Source: Takakia lepidozioides (lineage: Eukaryota > Streptophyta > Takakiopsida > Takakiales > Takakiaceae). Taken from it: DNA of 64,000 bases. Positions 1 to 11,270 of the stretch are shown here, piece by piece. The stretch covers positions 48,436,042 to 48,500,041 of the forward strand of contig CM060734.1 in the NCBI GenBank assembly GCA_030704615.1. Reading direction: 5' to 3'. A model generated the notes under the pieces. That model worked only from the letters and a program-made list of their open reading frames with translations. It was not told the DNA's origin and did not search any database. Numbering within the stretch: the stretch's first letter is position 1; the number at the start of each line of letters is the position of its first letter. Both the position numbers and the translations under genes were made by a program.

Positions 1-119
1 TGCCTATAAATCATCCAGTTATGGTTATAACAGAAATTTCATCCAATATGGATGAAACCTTAAAAATTGGGATTAAAAATATATAGTATTTCCAAAATAA
101 GTATTATGGAAAAAAAAAT

Positions 120-346
120 TGATAATCCCAAACAAGTAGTTGGAGAGAGGGAGAGAGAGGGAGAGAGAGGGACAAAGAGAGGGAGTGAGAGGGAGAGATC
201 AGGAAACAAAAAGAAAAAGAGGAAGGGGGGGGGGGGGAGTGACTGAGTAGCCCCCACCCCCCCCCCCCCCCACCTTTTTGTTTTTTCATTGTTGCCCCCT
301 CTCTTCCTCTGTCTTCCCTCTCTCCCTCTCTCCCTCTCCCTCTATA
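120..346. repeat. GA-rich microsatellite with poly-G, poly-C and CT tracts
   Basis: A run of GGGAGAGAG-like units from about 140 to 205 is followed by a poly-G tract, a poly-C tract and a TCCCTC-rich tract to about 345. This is simple-sequence DNA. Open frames across it (proline/serine-rich) are compositional and not genes. Confidence 0.9.
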
Positions 347-2398
347 ACTCTTTGGATTTCATCTGGCCTTAACCTTTTGATGTTATTTAGTTTTTCGTCC
401 CAACCTTTTTCATCCAAATCTGGATGATATTATTATAGGATGATGAAACTTAATGTACAGAAAGCTTGGTTTACCATCTATTTCTTTCATCTAAACTGGA
501 TGAACTACATGAATAATGGTTACCTATTTTAAAATCCAATAGATAATAAAACTACCATCATAAATGATGGCAGTTATTAAACCTAAGCCTATACCATAAT
601 CCTAAAAGATACCTTTTTATTGGATGTCATCCATTGACAAAGTGCTTGTCTTGATAAAATGTGATTTTTCATCCTGGATTTTCCTAAGCAGGCCGACACA
701 TTTCGCAGCACTGAACTCGTGCTTCAGTGAACCTTGATGATGCGCCATGTAAACCTGCTCCCCTGCTGCTACATGGTACTCGTGATGGCTGGCTCTTGGG
801 ATGCGCATTGGCGGTTAGGCAGATTCCTCTCTGGCAGCCGACAAAGCGATGATCGCTTTGCTCAGAAACTCATGGTTCTTTATTTTGCAACGGCGCTTTT
901 ACTCCTCGTTGGGAAGTATTCTATCCCTATTTATCTACAGATTACATGTTGCTCTCTTTTTGTATGAGCTATTCTCTATCTGTGAACGCTTCTACTTTGA
1001 TTGCGTTCTATTGGAGACGATCTGTTGGACGCCATGGCGCAGGGCATACCACAAAAACTCAAGGTTTTTTAAGTTTACCCTTGCTTGAATTGTGATCTAT
1101 ACATGCTTTAGAATTCAACACTGACATGGATAGCAACTGTGACGACCTGCCACTCACCTGCTGCATCCTCACTAACACACATCGCTATGTGGTGGTTTTT
1201 GGGACGGGCACAAGTGAGGGTCTTCACTTGTCTTGATTTCTTGAAGCTTGTAGTTCCTACTCTTGCAAATATGGGTGCTGTTGTTGCCTGCTGCTGAGCC
1301 TCTTGCTGCTTCAAAACTGCCAGCATATGGATGTTGACCTGCTTCAACCTGGCTCCAATGAGGAGCTACTTCTGCTCCTTACCTTTATTTTGGTTTCTTG
1401 CAACCATATCTACATGGCAGGAGGTAGGGCAGACATGAGACTTTATGGAATACAAATCTACCATTTCATTTACTGGTTCTTTTCCATGTCTCAATGCGGA
1501 TATAAAGTAGCAGTTAGTACCTTGGCTGCACTGAAATTCGACTCTAGAATTAAACCTCTTGGCTTGTTCTTATGACGGATTGTTGTGCCTTAGTAGACAA
1601 TACACATTCTGCTAGGCCTCTATTTCACTTTGATTTCATAAGCTGAACTGCAACAGGGTTTTGAATCCTTTCTACCCTGGCAGAGCTGTTTGTAAGGCCC
1701 TGGAATACCACTCCAGACTTGTAACTACTTAGAAAGACTTGGCCCTTGTTTTTTAATCCTATTTTTGAATCCTGCTTATGCCTTATGTCTTGTAAAACAG
1801 ACATTGTGATTATCTATAGACTACCATGCATCACCTTGTTGGGCTCTTTTTAGACTACAAACTGTCTTCTAGAAAACCCCAAGTGATCTTTTGGGACAAA
1901 AACTGGTAAGCTCTATATGGTCTCTTAACCTACTCCATATACTGTTCTTGCTGCATCTCTACTAGCATGCAATTGATAGAAATACCAGATCCAGATTTAC
2001 CAGTATGGGTGGGCTGGAATATGCTTAAGACATATATGTCTTGTTGTTTCAATTTCAATTTAAAGTACTATGTGCTTGACTTTGGAGACTTATCTCCAGA
2101 CCGGCGATCTAGTTATTGAAATGAGATTACAATCTGCATAGTATGGTGATGAATGTTTTATGTCAACCCATGGTACTTTCAGGATATGAATGACCAGGAA
2201 TCCCGCCCTCACCCTGTTTTTTCAGATACCCTGAAAAGCAACGAGATATTCAAATGAGATGGTAAAAGGGGTTGTTAGATGGTGCCCTGTAAAGGGCTGC
2301 ATTGTCTTTCAATGACAATGACCTTAGTGGTCTTGTCCATGTCTTGACATGACATGTATATCTTCCCTCTCCCTCTTTTTTTTTAACTTTTTCTGCAG
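347..2398. other. Intergenic stretch, no gene recognised
   Basis: Only short open frames without recognisable domains are present, and codon patterns look random on both strands. No RNA gene or repeat structure was recognised. Confidence 0.5.
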
Positions 2399-2511
2399 AG
2401 GGGTCAATTGTCTTCAGGAGGCAGCAACATGGCTGGCCTCATTAGTGCAGTCCAGTGGGGTTGCCAATGAGGGAGAGCACGTGGTGTTCATGAAGGACCC
2501 GAACACCAAAG
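2399..2511 (+). CDS. Orphan internal exon, unknown protein
   Basis: A strong pyrimidine tract ending TTTTTCTGCAG precedes 113 bases with one open frame (it reads GVNCLQEAATWLASLVQSSG and continues), closed by a GTAAGA donor. The gypsy fragment begins immediately inside the following intron, so the host gene was probably interrupted by retrotransposon insertion. No neighbouring exon was identified, and no domain is recognised. It could be a chance exon-like frame. Confidence 0.35.
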
Positions 2512-2520
2512 GTAAGAAGA

Positions 2521-3645
2521 AGAGGCCTCAATTGTCGTGGTCCCTTCGCTCTAGCACACGTATCGCAAGATTTTATAAATTCTTTCGCGAGTTTCCACAT
2601 CTGCGGCCACCAATAGTCCCTGGATATCAATTCCATTGTTTTGTTGAAGCTGAAATGTCCTGCAGCCGGAAGGAAGATCATGATGATGAAGAATTCGTAG
2701 TCGTGTAGGTCCTGGAAGTACGTAGAGAAGTCCCTTGAAATAAAGTAAGCCATCTTTGAATTTGAAGTCGTTTGTAACATGTGGGTTGTCTCGAGGTCGA
2801 TTTAGTTGACTACGGAGTGTCGTAGGAAATTGGTCGCTCTTCAGTCTTTCTTGAATCTCCTTTATGATCTCTGCATCGTCATAGGTGGACATGGATAACA
2901 TATTCAATTGGAGATTTGCTGGTTTCAAGATGATGGATTTCTGTTGGTCAAAAGCTGCATCCCCTTCTTTTGACGCAAGATACGATCATCGAGAAAGAGC
3001 ATATAGTTTTCTTTGAAGATGTCCGGGACGGTAGGTAATAACAAAATTAAACCTTGCTAGTGACATACTCCATCTCGCTTGACGTCGATTCAACACACGA
3101 GCACTCATAAAATACTCGAGGTTTTTGTGATCGGTATGGACGGTGATCTGATGTTTAGCTCCCTCCAATAGATGACGTCACTCCTCAAAAGCATCGATAA
3201 TTGCTAGAAGTTCATTGTCATGGATTTCATAATTGATCTCCGCAGCGGAAAATTTGCGAGAACGAAAACCAATAGGGTGGAGTTGGCCATCTATACCGTA
3301 TTGAGAGAGTACCGCGCCAAGTGCAAAGTCTGATGCATCTGCTTCCAAAAAGAATGGTTTAGATAGGTCTGCATGTACCAGTATTGGAGCCGTTGTAAAT
3401 GCCTGCTTCAGCCTTTCAAATGTTTGGTCAGCCTTCTCATCCCATACAAATTTGTCTTTCCTTGTGAGTCGTGTCAATGGTGCAGCAATTTTGGAGTAGT
3501 CCTTGATGAAGATTCTATAAAAATTTGTAAATCCCAGAAAATATTGTACATCTCGGACCGAAGTTGGTTTAATTCACTCGATGACGGTTTGTGTTTTCTT
3601 GTGATCCATAAAGACGCATTTGTCGGAAAGCCTTCGGGACACGCC
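2521..3645 (-). pseudogene. Ty3/gypsy pol, C-terminal half (RT end, RNase H, integrase zinc finger)
   Basis: Read on minus from 3645, the frame holds the end of reverse transcriptase (FLGFTNFYR), then RNase H ([34 protein letters not shown]) and the start of integrase with its zinc-binding region (CDTCARAKGP). It stops short of the integrase catalytic core near 2521, so the 3' end and 3' LTR are missing. Stops and frame changes (for example near 3560 and 2640) mark it as dead. The missing N-terminal half of the same polyprotein lies in the opposite orientation at 5579-7888. See the inversion finding. Confidence 0.9.
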
Positions 3646-4774
3646 ATTGCTGCGAAGAGGCCAACATCTGGAAGGAGATGTTCATACCCGTCCAGTGAGA
3701 CGAAGACTTGACGAGGCACCTGGCGGAGAAGAGGATTCATGGCGAGCTGACAAGAATATTCGCACGCTCCCTCGTGGTCCGGTGATGTTGCCCGAGGAGG
3801 TCTCGTCGAGCACCGCAAGTCCTGCACGTTCAAGATCGTCATCTCCTTTGAGCACAGGGCGCGTGCCCCGGCAACATAACGAGCCATCTGTAGTAAAGCA
3901 GTACAACATTCCCATTGTGGAGACAAGAGTATCAGAGTCACAGTGGAGAATTGCGAGGACATTGCCGACATTTCGAGGGAAGTGTTGCGCCATCCGGGTG
4001 GATACGAGAGCACGCTGTGGTGAGATGATTCGGAGGAACCCACACGGTGCTGTACCTGCACCTTGTTTCAGCGCAGATTTTTGACTCCCACATTTGCTCA
4101 CGCCACAACGCAGACATTTTGGTTCTGTAGGCACGATATAATGACCTGTGTATTTGGCAAGCCCAAGTACGGGATTCAGGGAATGCCGGAGCCTCCGGGC
4201 GTCTGGCCTGTTGCACCGGGTTGCAGCCTCTCTCAGAATGAGGCGGATGCTCTATCTGCAGCAGGATTTCGAATGGTGCAACGCATAGACATCCCGACCC
4301 ACGCATTTCCGGTTCCTCAGACCCAGCCATTGCAGACTGCTCGGTCCAGTAGAGACGGATTGGACAATTCTGCACATCCCACAATGCGATTCGGAAGAGT
4401 GAAGAGACGACACCCTCCCAACAAGTTGAATGAGACTCGGATTGCCAATGCTCTTGGGATGACTTGCACTATTCAGAGCTCCGTGGACGTACCCCCACCC
4501 GGCCTTGGGCGTGTGTATCGGATGGCAACGGCCGGTCGGCTGTACGCGACGATGTATACACAATTACGATTGGAGTGGAGCCGACTTGCAATTGTACGGA
4601 CTTCTCGTTGATGGAAGCAAAGAAGGGTTCCAAGTATTATCCGTGCAAGCATCTGTATTACATTTACCTGAAGAGGTTTAGGATGAACGTGACTATTGAT
4701 GACTTTATTCATGCACCGGCGTTGAGCGTGAACGAGCTGCACAAACTCCTCCTTAGGGATTCCAGAAATCATTA
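3646..4774 (+). pseudogene. C-terminal part of MULE transposase with SWIM zinc finger (inverted away from its N-terminal part)
   Basis: Three overlapping plus-strand frames make up this part. The last (4464-4774) carries a SWIM-type zinc finger: CNCTDF, then CKHLYYIYLKRF (CxC...CxH), ending with a stop near 4774. SWIM fingers follow the DDE domain in MuDR-type transposases. The DDE part is on the minus strand at 7889-10297 and breaks off exactly where this segment would join if 3646-7888 were flipped. The frame changes at about 4080 and 4560 may be frameshifts or unrecognised introns. An independent SWIM protein is possible but less economical. Confidence 0.7.
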
Positions 4775-4929
4775 ATGGGGCAAAGGGAATCCTCCATATG
4801 GATATTTTCAATTGCATTTTGTTGTATCAGACTTTTTTTTGCAGTGTAATGAAATGCACCCCAAAACTCCTGGAATGAGGCAATATTCCATTCAAACTGA
4901 GATCCAACAGAAGCAGTTGTGGGGCCATT
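4775..4929. other. Spacer downstream of SWIM reading frame
   Basis: Short non-coding stretch between the SWIM stop codon and the palindromic array. No polyadenylation signal is clear. Confidence 0.4.
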
Positions 4930-5290
4930 TCTGGAAAAATGGCGCCGAATTTCTCTTTTTTGGGCCGAAAACTGGCTAAGTCCCAACATGCACTAGTACC
5001 TGTGTCTGGGAAAATGGCGTCGAATTTCTCTTTTTTGGGCCAAAAACTGGCTAAGTCCCAACATGCACTGGTACAGTGTCTGGAAAAATGGCGCCGAATT
5101 TCCCTATTTTGCGCCAAAAACTGGCTAAGTCCAAACATGCACTGGAAAAATGACGCCAAATTACCTGTCATGAGGGGACCTATAGCCGCGGAATTCGGCA
5201 CCATTTTTCGCTAGAGAGACCTATTACCGTGAAATACGTCGCCGTTTTTTCAGGTTACGGACCCTATTACCGCGAAATTCGGCGTCATAT
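4930..5290. repeat. Left palindromic repeat array of the large MULE
   Basis: About three 70-90 bp units contain GGAAAAATGGCGCCGAATTT and GGCTAAGTCC motifs, followed by ACCTATTACCG-type copies. The same GGCGCCGAATTTC core and GGCTAAGTCC word recur in the arrays at 10559-12530 and 16028-16720. The array lies just inside the transposon end, as subterminal repeats do. Confidence 0.85.
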
Positions 5291-5489
5291 TTGCACATGT
5301 CGCTGGGAATTGGCATGAGCGGAAGACGAAATATCATGAGCACAACTGTCAAAACTGCAATTTTTCCTTCAAGGGGCCGAATAATATATTTGTTTTTCCT
5401 GACACATTGCATTAAATTATTGTTTTTTTTTATTGTTTTTTATTTTCAAAATTTGTACTTCTGCTCATGAAAACCGATTGTCTTACTAC

Positions 5490-5537
5490 TCTGCTCATGC
5501 CGCTCATGCCGCTCATGCTCATGAAATAGCAAACCTC
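5490..5537. repeat. Terminal inverted repeat of the large MULE (end displaced by inversion)
   Basis: Read inwards on the minus strand from 5537, the end starts GAGGTTTGCTATTTCATGAG and runs into GCATGAGCGG copies. The opposite end at 19366, also read inwards, starts GGGGGCTGCTATTTCATGAG followed by CATGAGCGG copies. They share TGCTATTTCATGAGC exactly. The two ends are now in direct orientation because 3646-7888 is inverted. Confidence 0.85.
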
Positions 5538-5546
5538 ACAGTTTGG
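5538..5546. repeat. Target site duplication of the MULE, copy 1
   Basis: ACAGTTTGG is the reverse complement of CCAAACTGT at 19367-19375. Nine identical bases directly abut the two transposon ends, the duplication length typical of Mutator-like elements. Confidence 0.85.
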
Positions 5547-5557
5547 CGAGACTGAAG
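5544..5557 (+). promoter_or_regulatory. Primer binding site of the gypsy element, complementary to its own transcript 5' end
   Basis: TGGCGAGACTGAAG begins three bases after the restored LTR end (TGACA). Its exact reverse complement lies in the LTR at 19652-19665, where transcription should start. It therefore looks like a self-priming site of the Tf1/sushi kind. A tRNA ending CTTCAGTCTCG-CCA is the alternative. Confidence 0.6.
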
Positions 5558-5578
5558 TTTGTTCCTTAGTTAGTTAAG

Positions 5579-6570
5579 ATGGAAGACACAATTGCGGAAA
5601 TGGTCGTCACATTGCAGAGTCTTCAGCTCCAGATGCAGAACTTCGTACCTCTACCGCCCAATTACAAGCTGATCAGTCTCAAGATCTTGGCAATGCTCTC
5701 CACAATTTACAACAACAAATTTCAGAGTTAAAGGAGTCGAACAAAGGATCTTCAATCATACGAGTCTCTACTGCAACAACTCCTACTGCAACGGTTCCTC
5801 TTCAACAAATTACGAGAGAACCAAAGATCAGCATGCCCGAGAAATTTAATAGGACAGGATCAAGATTTCGCGGTTTTGTTTAACAAATACGAGTGTTCCT
5901 ATGACTACATCCACAACGCTACCCCGATGAAGGTATTCAAGTGGGATTCGTGGGCACCTTTCTATCAGGCACTGCTCTATCTTGGTTTGCACTGCTATTA
6001 GAAAAAAAATCGCATTTACTATACAATTTTGAAGCATTCATGTCCGAGTTCACTGTAACGTTTGGAAAAAATGATAAGGAAAGAGTTGCAGAGACAAAGA
6101 TGCGAAATCTTCGACAAGGAACACGTCCTACTTCCGTTTATGCTGCCGAATTTTGACAACTTGCGTGCGACCTCGACTGGAATGAGAAGAGCCTCATTAG
6201 TCAGTTTCGATGTGGGCTAAAGGAGGATATAAAAGATTTGTTGCTGACAATGTCAAACGTGAGCACACTGAACGAATTCATCACCCAAGTCATTGCGTGC
6301 GATAATCGTTTGTTCGAAAGACGTCAAGAGAAGCAATCTGGATGGTCGACGACGCATCATGCCGCTGTTACTACGGCACCAAACACAACGATCCATCAGA
6401 CATCCGGTAGTGATCCTATGCAGATTGATGCTGTCCGATTCAAGCCATTGACGCCACAAGATAAACAAAGACAGTGCTCGAAAAGATTATGTCTCTATTG
6501 CAGAGAAGAAGATCACATAGCATTAAACTGCCCCAACAAGAAAATATTCAAAGCTCGGGGCGCAACTTAA
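5579..6570 (+). pseudogene. Ty3/gypsy gag with zinc knuckle, degenerate
   Basis: An ATG at 5579 opens a gag-like frame that soon needs frame changes (about 5640) and has stops (about 5881, 6154). Recognisable parts are the capsid-like stretch FLSGTALSWF and a CCHC zinc knuckle, CLYCREEDHIALNCPNK, near 6490-6535. Protease and reverse transcriptase follow on the same strand. Originally this was minus-strand DNA together with 2521-3645. Confidence 0.85.
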
Positions 6571-6645
6571 GTGTTCGATACGAGGAAGTTGGAAAATGAA
6601 GATGTCCAGTCACAGTAGGGACCATGCGACTGGACACCACAAATT

Positions 6646-6648
<3 letters not shown>

Positions 6649-6676
<28 letters not shown>
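6649..6676. repeat. (TA)n microsatellite
   Basis: An uninterrupted TA dinucleotide run lies inside the gag-pol junction of the dead retrotransposon. It expanded after the element lost coding function. Confidence 0.95.
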
Positions 6677-6679
<3 letters not shown>

Positions 6680-6680
<1 letters not shown>

Positions 6681-7888
6681 CTACCTCCAGACCCTGCACC
6701 TTGCTTCACAGTTCCGGTAAAAATCAGAGTGCAAAATCGAGATATCTCTGTAGAAGCACTTTTGGACTCGGGGGCTTCAGCTTGTTTTATGGACAAAAAC
6801 TTTGCGAAGCAATACAATTTAACGCTCGTAAAGAAGAAACTCTCGGCCCCCGTTGAAGTCATCGATGGACGACCGTTAGCATCAGGAAATGTTGACCATG
6901 AAACTCGACCACTTGAAGTGAAGCATGAAGATCAAGCATCACATATGTCTTCAATATCATCCAGTCTCCAACGAATCATGTGATCCTTGGACTTCCCTGG
7001 TTCGTACTTCACAATCCTGACATCAACTGGCGATTGCGAAAAATTTCTACAAGACAAAAATGTGGAAATATCAAAGGTATTCAACTCCTGTTTCTTGGAG
7101 CTAGAGCTTTCATGAGAGCTACCAAAAAAGATGCGACATTTGCACTTTATGCGACTCCGATCAAGACCACAATAGACAAAGGTACTTTGACATTATCCAC
7201 TCAATATCAAGATTTCAATGATGTCTTCGAGAAGAAAAATGCAGACATATTGCCAGAACATCGACCTTATGACTGTGCAATTGAGTTATAAGAAGGAGCC
7301 CAACCACCATTCGGCCCAATCTATAACTTATCCCAGACGGAGTTGGCTGCATTACGTGAGTACGTTGATGAAAATTTGTCGAAGAACTTCATCCGACATT
7401 CAAAATCACATGCGGGAGCGCCTATCTTGTTTGTGAAAAAAAAAGACGGATCATTACGCATGTGTGTGGACTATCGCGGTCTCAACAAAGTCACAATTAA
7501 GAATCGTTATCCGTTGCCGCTGATTTCTGGGCTTCGGACGAGCGAAGATTTTCACCAAAATTGACTTGAGAGAAGCTTATAACCTTGTACGGATAAAAGA
7601 AGGAGACGAATGGAAAACAGCTTTTCGAACAAGGTATTGACATTTTGAATACAGTGTTATGCTTTTCGGTCTTACAAATGCTCCAACAATTTTCCAACAT
7701 ATGATGAATGACATCTTTCGAGAATTTTTAGATGACTTTGTAGTCATCTATTTGGATGACATATTGATATTTTCATAGAATGAAGAAGAATATGGCCGCC
7801 ATGTACGCCATGTACGCCTTGTCCTTGATTAATTAAGAGAAAGAAGACTATATGTATTTTCCATCAATCTGAAGTCAAATTTTTGGGC
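6680..7888 (+). pseudogene. Ty3/gypsy pol, N-terminal half (protease and reverse transcriptase)
   Basis: An aspartic protease motif (LLDSGASACFMDKNF) lies near 6760-6800. The reverse transcriptase starts at about 7320, with [27 protein letters not shown], and the active-site box [10 protein letters not shown] near 7745-7775. Frameshifts at about 7545 and stops at about 7290 and 7780 disable it. The frame ends at FLG near 7888 and resumes on minus at 3645. Confidence 0.9.
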
Positions 7889-10297
7889 TGGCCACCGCCC
7901 ACTTCCGAGGATTCTTCAATCTAGAGGCAGTCCGCATCAGCATTTCCTGCCTGTCCGGCCCCAAGCCCCACTGTTTCCCTTTCAAGAACTCGTTGTACCC
8001 GCATTGCTGCATAATTGACCTCACAATGTCCTCCGTTGTGGCAGTGAGGATGTCCACCAGATGCGCTGCAGAGGAGGCACGCCAGGAAGAGTGCACTGAT
8101 TCGGCCATGTTTGTCGTGGGCATGTCGGTGTCGGAGTCGAGACACATTTCCTGCACAAGCACATGTTCAGGTTACAAGCAAGTTACAAATATGGCCAAGA
8201 ATAATATTCAACGGGACGCGAATTCGTGCAACTCACCTCCCGCATATAGTCGCCGAACTGGAGGAAACGATAATGCCACCATGCTAGCCAACTGACCATT
8301 GCTCCCTCTGATTTCCTTATAGCACCTGACGATGTCCACCAAGCCCGTATGCATGCAAACTGTGTCTCTGCATCATCCAAGGTGGGAGCGCGCTTCCACG
8401 CAAGGCACATGGAACGGTGCTCCTCTTTGAAATCTGGCGCCACGAGCCTGGTTGTGTACTGCGAAAGGCTCTGCAGAAAATGGAACCCACAAGATCTCTC
8501 CTTGCCTTCCATGGGAACATTGGGGTCTTGCCCGTACACCCTTCGGATGGCAGCCCAATTTGCTTGTGCGTTGTCCGCCATGAAACCACGGAAATTGGGA
8601 GGGGGCAATCCCGCCTTGGCCATCTGTTCGTTTATTCCCTACCAAAGAAGCATCTCCGATTGTGTGTCCTCTCCTTTCATCTCACAAATAGCAATTGTCA
8701 TTAACATCCTGCAGTGGGTGTCGTAGACATGTGCACCCATTGTCACCCACTGGTGATTTGTAATTCGCTTGACATGGTCGAACATGACCCAACTGTTTGA
8801 CAAGTTCCCACTCGTCATCCTGTCGACCAGTTCGACGCCGCTGCCAGGTCCACATGTGGACATTTTGAATACGAAACAACGATCTGCCTCAGTCCCTTGT
8901 CCTGGAAACTACTTCCATGAATGTAGTCATATCCACATCGTCGCTTCACCTCCAGAATGGAGTGCATATCCGAGCCACGCCCAATCTGTTTGCATGAGAC
9001 AATGTGGTTTCGGACATTCGGTGAACATACGTGGGACACCGACTCCAGCAATGCCTCCATTTCCTTCTCGTCGAGAGGAACTCTATCGGAGCCGTCTTCC
9101 GACATAATTCTGGCCAATGCCATCTTATGGGCGGCTTGAGCTGTATCTGTTTGGGTTTGGCACCCGGTCTCAACTTAACCTCCTCCTGAACGAGCTGCTC
9201 TGCTTCGTGGGCAGCCTCCGCGAGTTCCCCCTCGCCAATTTTGTGACAATGGGAACCAACATGTATGCAAGCTCGGGTGAGGTCAGGGAAACGGTGCAAC
9301 ACATAGAACTGCTTGGCATTACAAACAGACATGCAGTGTGGTGGTTCTTTGCAATGGGCACACTTAAATGTGGAGTTCGAAATGGTTGATGAGCTGTGCC
9401 TGTCCAATCGGTCTCGTTCCTGTGACCTTTGGATTTAAAGTGGAAGCAAGTTGGGGAGAAACACCGCAACGCGCCCGCACAAACAACGTAGCGCACCCGC
9501 ACACCATCGAGCATCTTCATGCTGGTGGTTTTGGTAACGCACCAAGGATGACCTTCATGTTTTCTATCCATATCTGTCAACATTCCAAACGCCCTCGAGT
9601 AGTCCGCCCGAGGAGGGAACTCAAAGAAGATATTACCATCGACGTCGGCGGGAAGGCATGTAACCGATTTAATTGTGAACTTGCTGTAGTCCAGCCCGGC
9701 CAGCTCCGACCGGTGTCCCTCCAGGTGAAGCCCTTGCAGAATTTCAAGAATAGATCGAACTGCGGTGCTCGTGCTGGGAATATGACTCCCTCCTCCACTG
9801 ACGTCCATTGAGGACTTGCCTGATCTCCAGGACGACCTTGGAACTTCCATGACCTCGTCTGAGTCGGACAGGTTGTGAACAACCCGGTTCTCGCTCGTCT
9901 TCATGGATGGGTTCGGCTCTGGATTTACTTCGTTGCGGACTTCTCTCTTTGAGGTAGCCACTCTCTGATTCACGGATTGTTTCGTGGAAGGCGCTAGGAT
10001 AGAAGGTGCATTTGGCGGGCAAATGAAGTCCCCAACAGCCCTGTATATGACGCTGTCCGATGGTGGAACTCGCCATTCCCTGCCATCGCCGAAATCATCG
10101 TGGAGCACAACAATACTCTCGACAACAAGGCCGTTAGAGTCCTTCCTTTCCTCCTCCAAAAAAACCGACCCCGGTTTCAGGTGGTATCGAATGCACAGAT
10201 ATTTCTCCATCACCCGGCAGATGTCCCCTCTGCACGGAAATGAAGCTCTATGTTCGTGAGGAGGGTAGTACACTATAACGCTCGGGTTTTCCGCCAT
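7889..10297 (-). pseudogene. MULE-type DDE transposase, N-terminal and catalytic part
   Basis: Read on minus from ATG 10297 (MAENPSVIVYYPPHEHR). A long N-terminal domain is followed by a zinc-ligand region (CAHCKEPPHC, about 9340). The DDE-like core has VYDTHCRMLMTIAICEM near 8710 (first Asp region), FMADNAQANWAAIRRVYG with CGFHFLQSL near 8490-8590 (second Asp and C..H), and NMAESVHSSWR near 8100 (Glu region). A donor at 8236 and acceptor at 8151 bound an intron. Frame changes near 9405, 9130, 8860 and 8630 suggest a decayed copy. The SWIM finger expected at the C-terminus is at 3646-4774, moved by inversion. It is divergent from the ParB-methyltransferase gene. Confidence 0.8.
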
Positions 10298-10558
10298 GGG
10301 AGATGTGCACACAAGACTGCCAGGATGGCATGCGGGGAAGCTCCCTGGTAGAAGGGGATGCAGCGATGGGAAGAATGCGATGCCGATTTGTCCGAGCGAC
10401 GAAGCCTGATCCAATCCAGGGAGCCAACTATCTCAAAAATCCACAGTCAGAGTGTTAATGAACCTTGTCTCCGGAATGCGGCCCTGGTCTTTGCGCAATA
10501 ACTGCCAACGGTATGCAGTCAGAAAGTGGGGGGCCGTCCGGATGATGACGGCTGAATG

Positions 10559-11270
10559 GGAGAAGCCGGCACCGTGCCGTCACATTACTATTCCCAAATA
10601 GAAATTCGGCACCCAATATCCAACAGGGGAAGCCCGGATGAAGTTGCCTCGGGCACAGAGGCCGGCGCGTGTGCGACAGAGAACATCCCCTGGATGGAGA
10701 TTCGGCGCCGAATTTCCATCCGGGCCCCCCCAAAGGAAGTCGTGTCGGGGGGTCAGGCCGAAAAGTGGCCGGCATAAAAACATCCCCAGATGGAAAAACG
10801 GCGCCGAATTTCCATCCGGGGCGGTTCGGATGTACTCGGGGAGGGGGGAGAGGCCGGGCACTTGGCCGTCACATTTCAACCCCCGGACGGAAATTCGGTA
10901 CCGAATATCGAACAGGGGACGCCCGGATGAAGTTGCCTCGGGCGTAGAGGTCGGCACGTGTTCGACAGAGAGCATCCCCTGGATGGAGATTCGGCGCTGA
11001 ATTTCCATCCGGGCCCCCCCAAAGGAAGTCGTGTCGGGGGGTCAGACCGAAAATTGGCCGACATAAAAACCTCCCCAGATGGGAAAACGGCGCTGAATAT
11101 CAATCCGGGCCCGTTCCAATGCAGTCGGGGAGGGGGGAGAGGTCGGCACCTGGCCGTCATATTTCAACCCCGGACGGAAATTCGGCACCGAATATCCAAC
11201 AGAGCGGCGCGGAGAGGCCGGCACCTCTCCGACAGAGACCATCCCCCGGATAGAAATTCGGCGCCGAATT
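10559..11270. repeat. Higher-order repeat of about 289 bp containing palindromes
   Basis: Two and a half copies with a period of about 289 bp (CCCGGATGAAGTTGCCTCGG at about 10633 and 10922). Each unit holds several imperfect palindromes around GGAAATTCGGCGCCGAATTT, plus GCCGTCACATTTCAACC and CGGGGAGGGGGGAGAGG segments. It lies between the two divergent transposon genes. Open frames here are only the translated repeat. Confidence 0.9.

Noticed and set aside
60-289. Proline/serine-rich open frames on minus
   Set aside because: They are translations of GA/CT microsatellite and homopolymer tracts.
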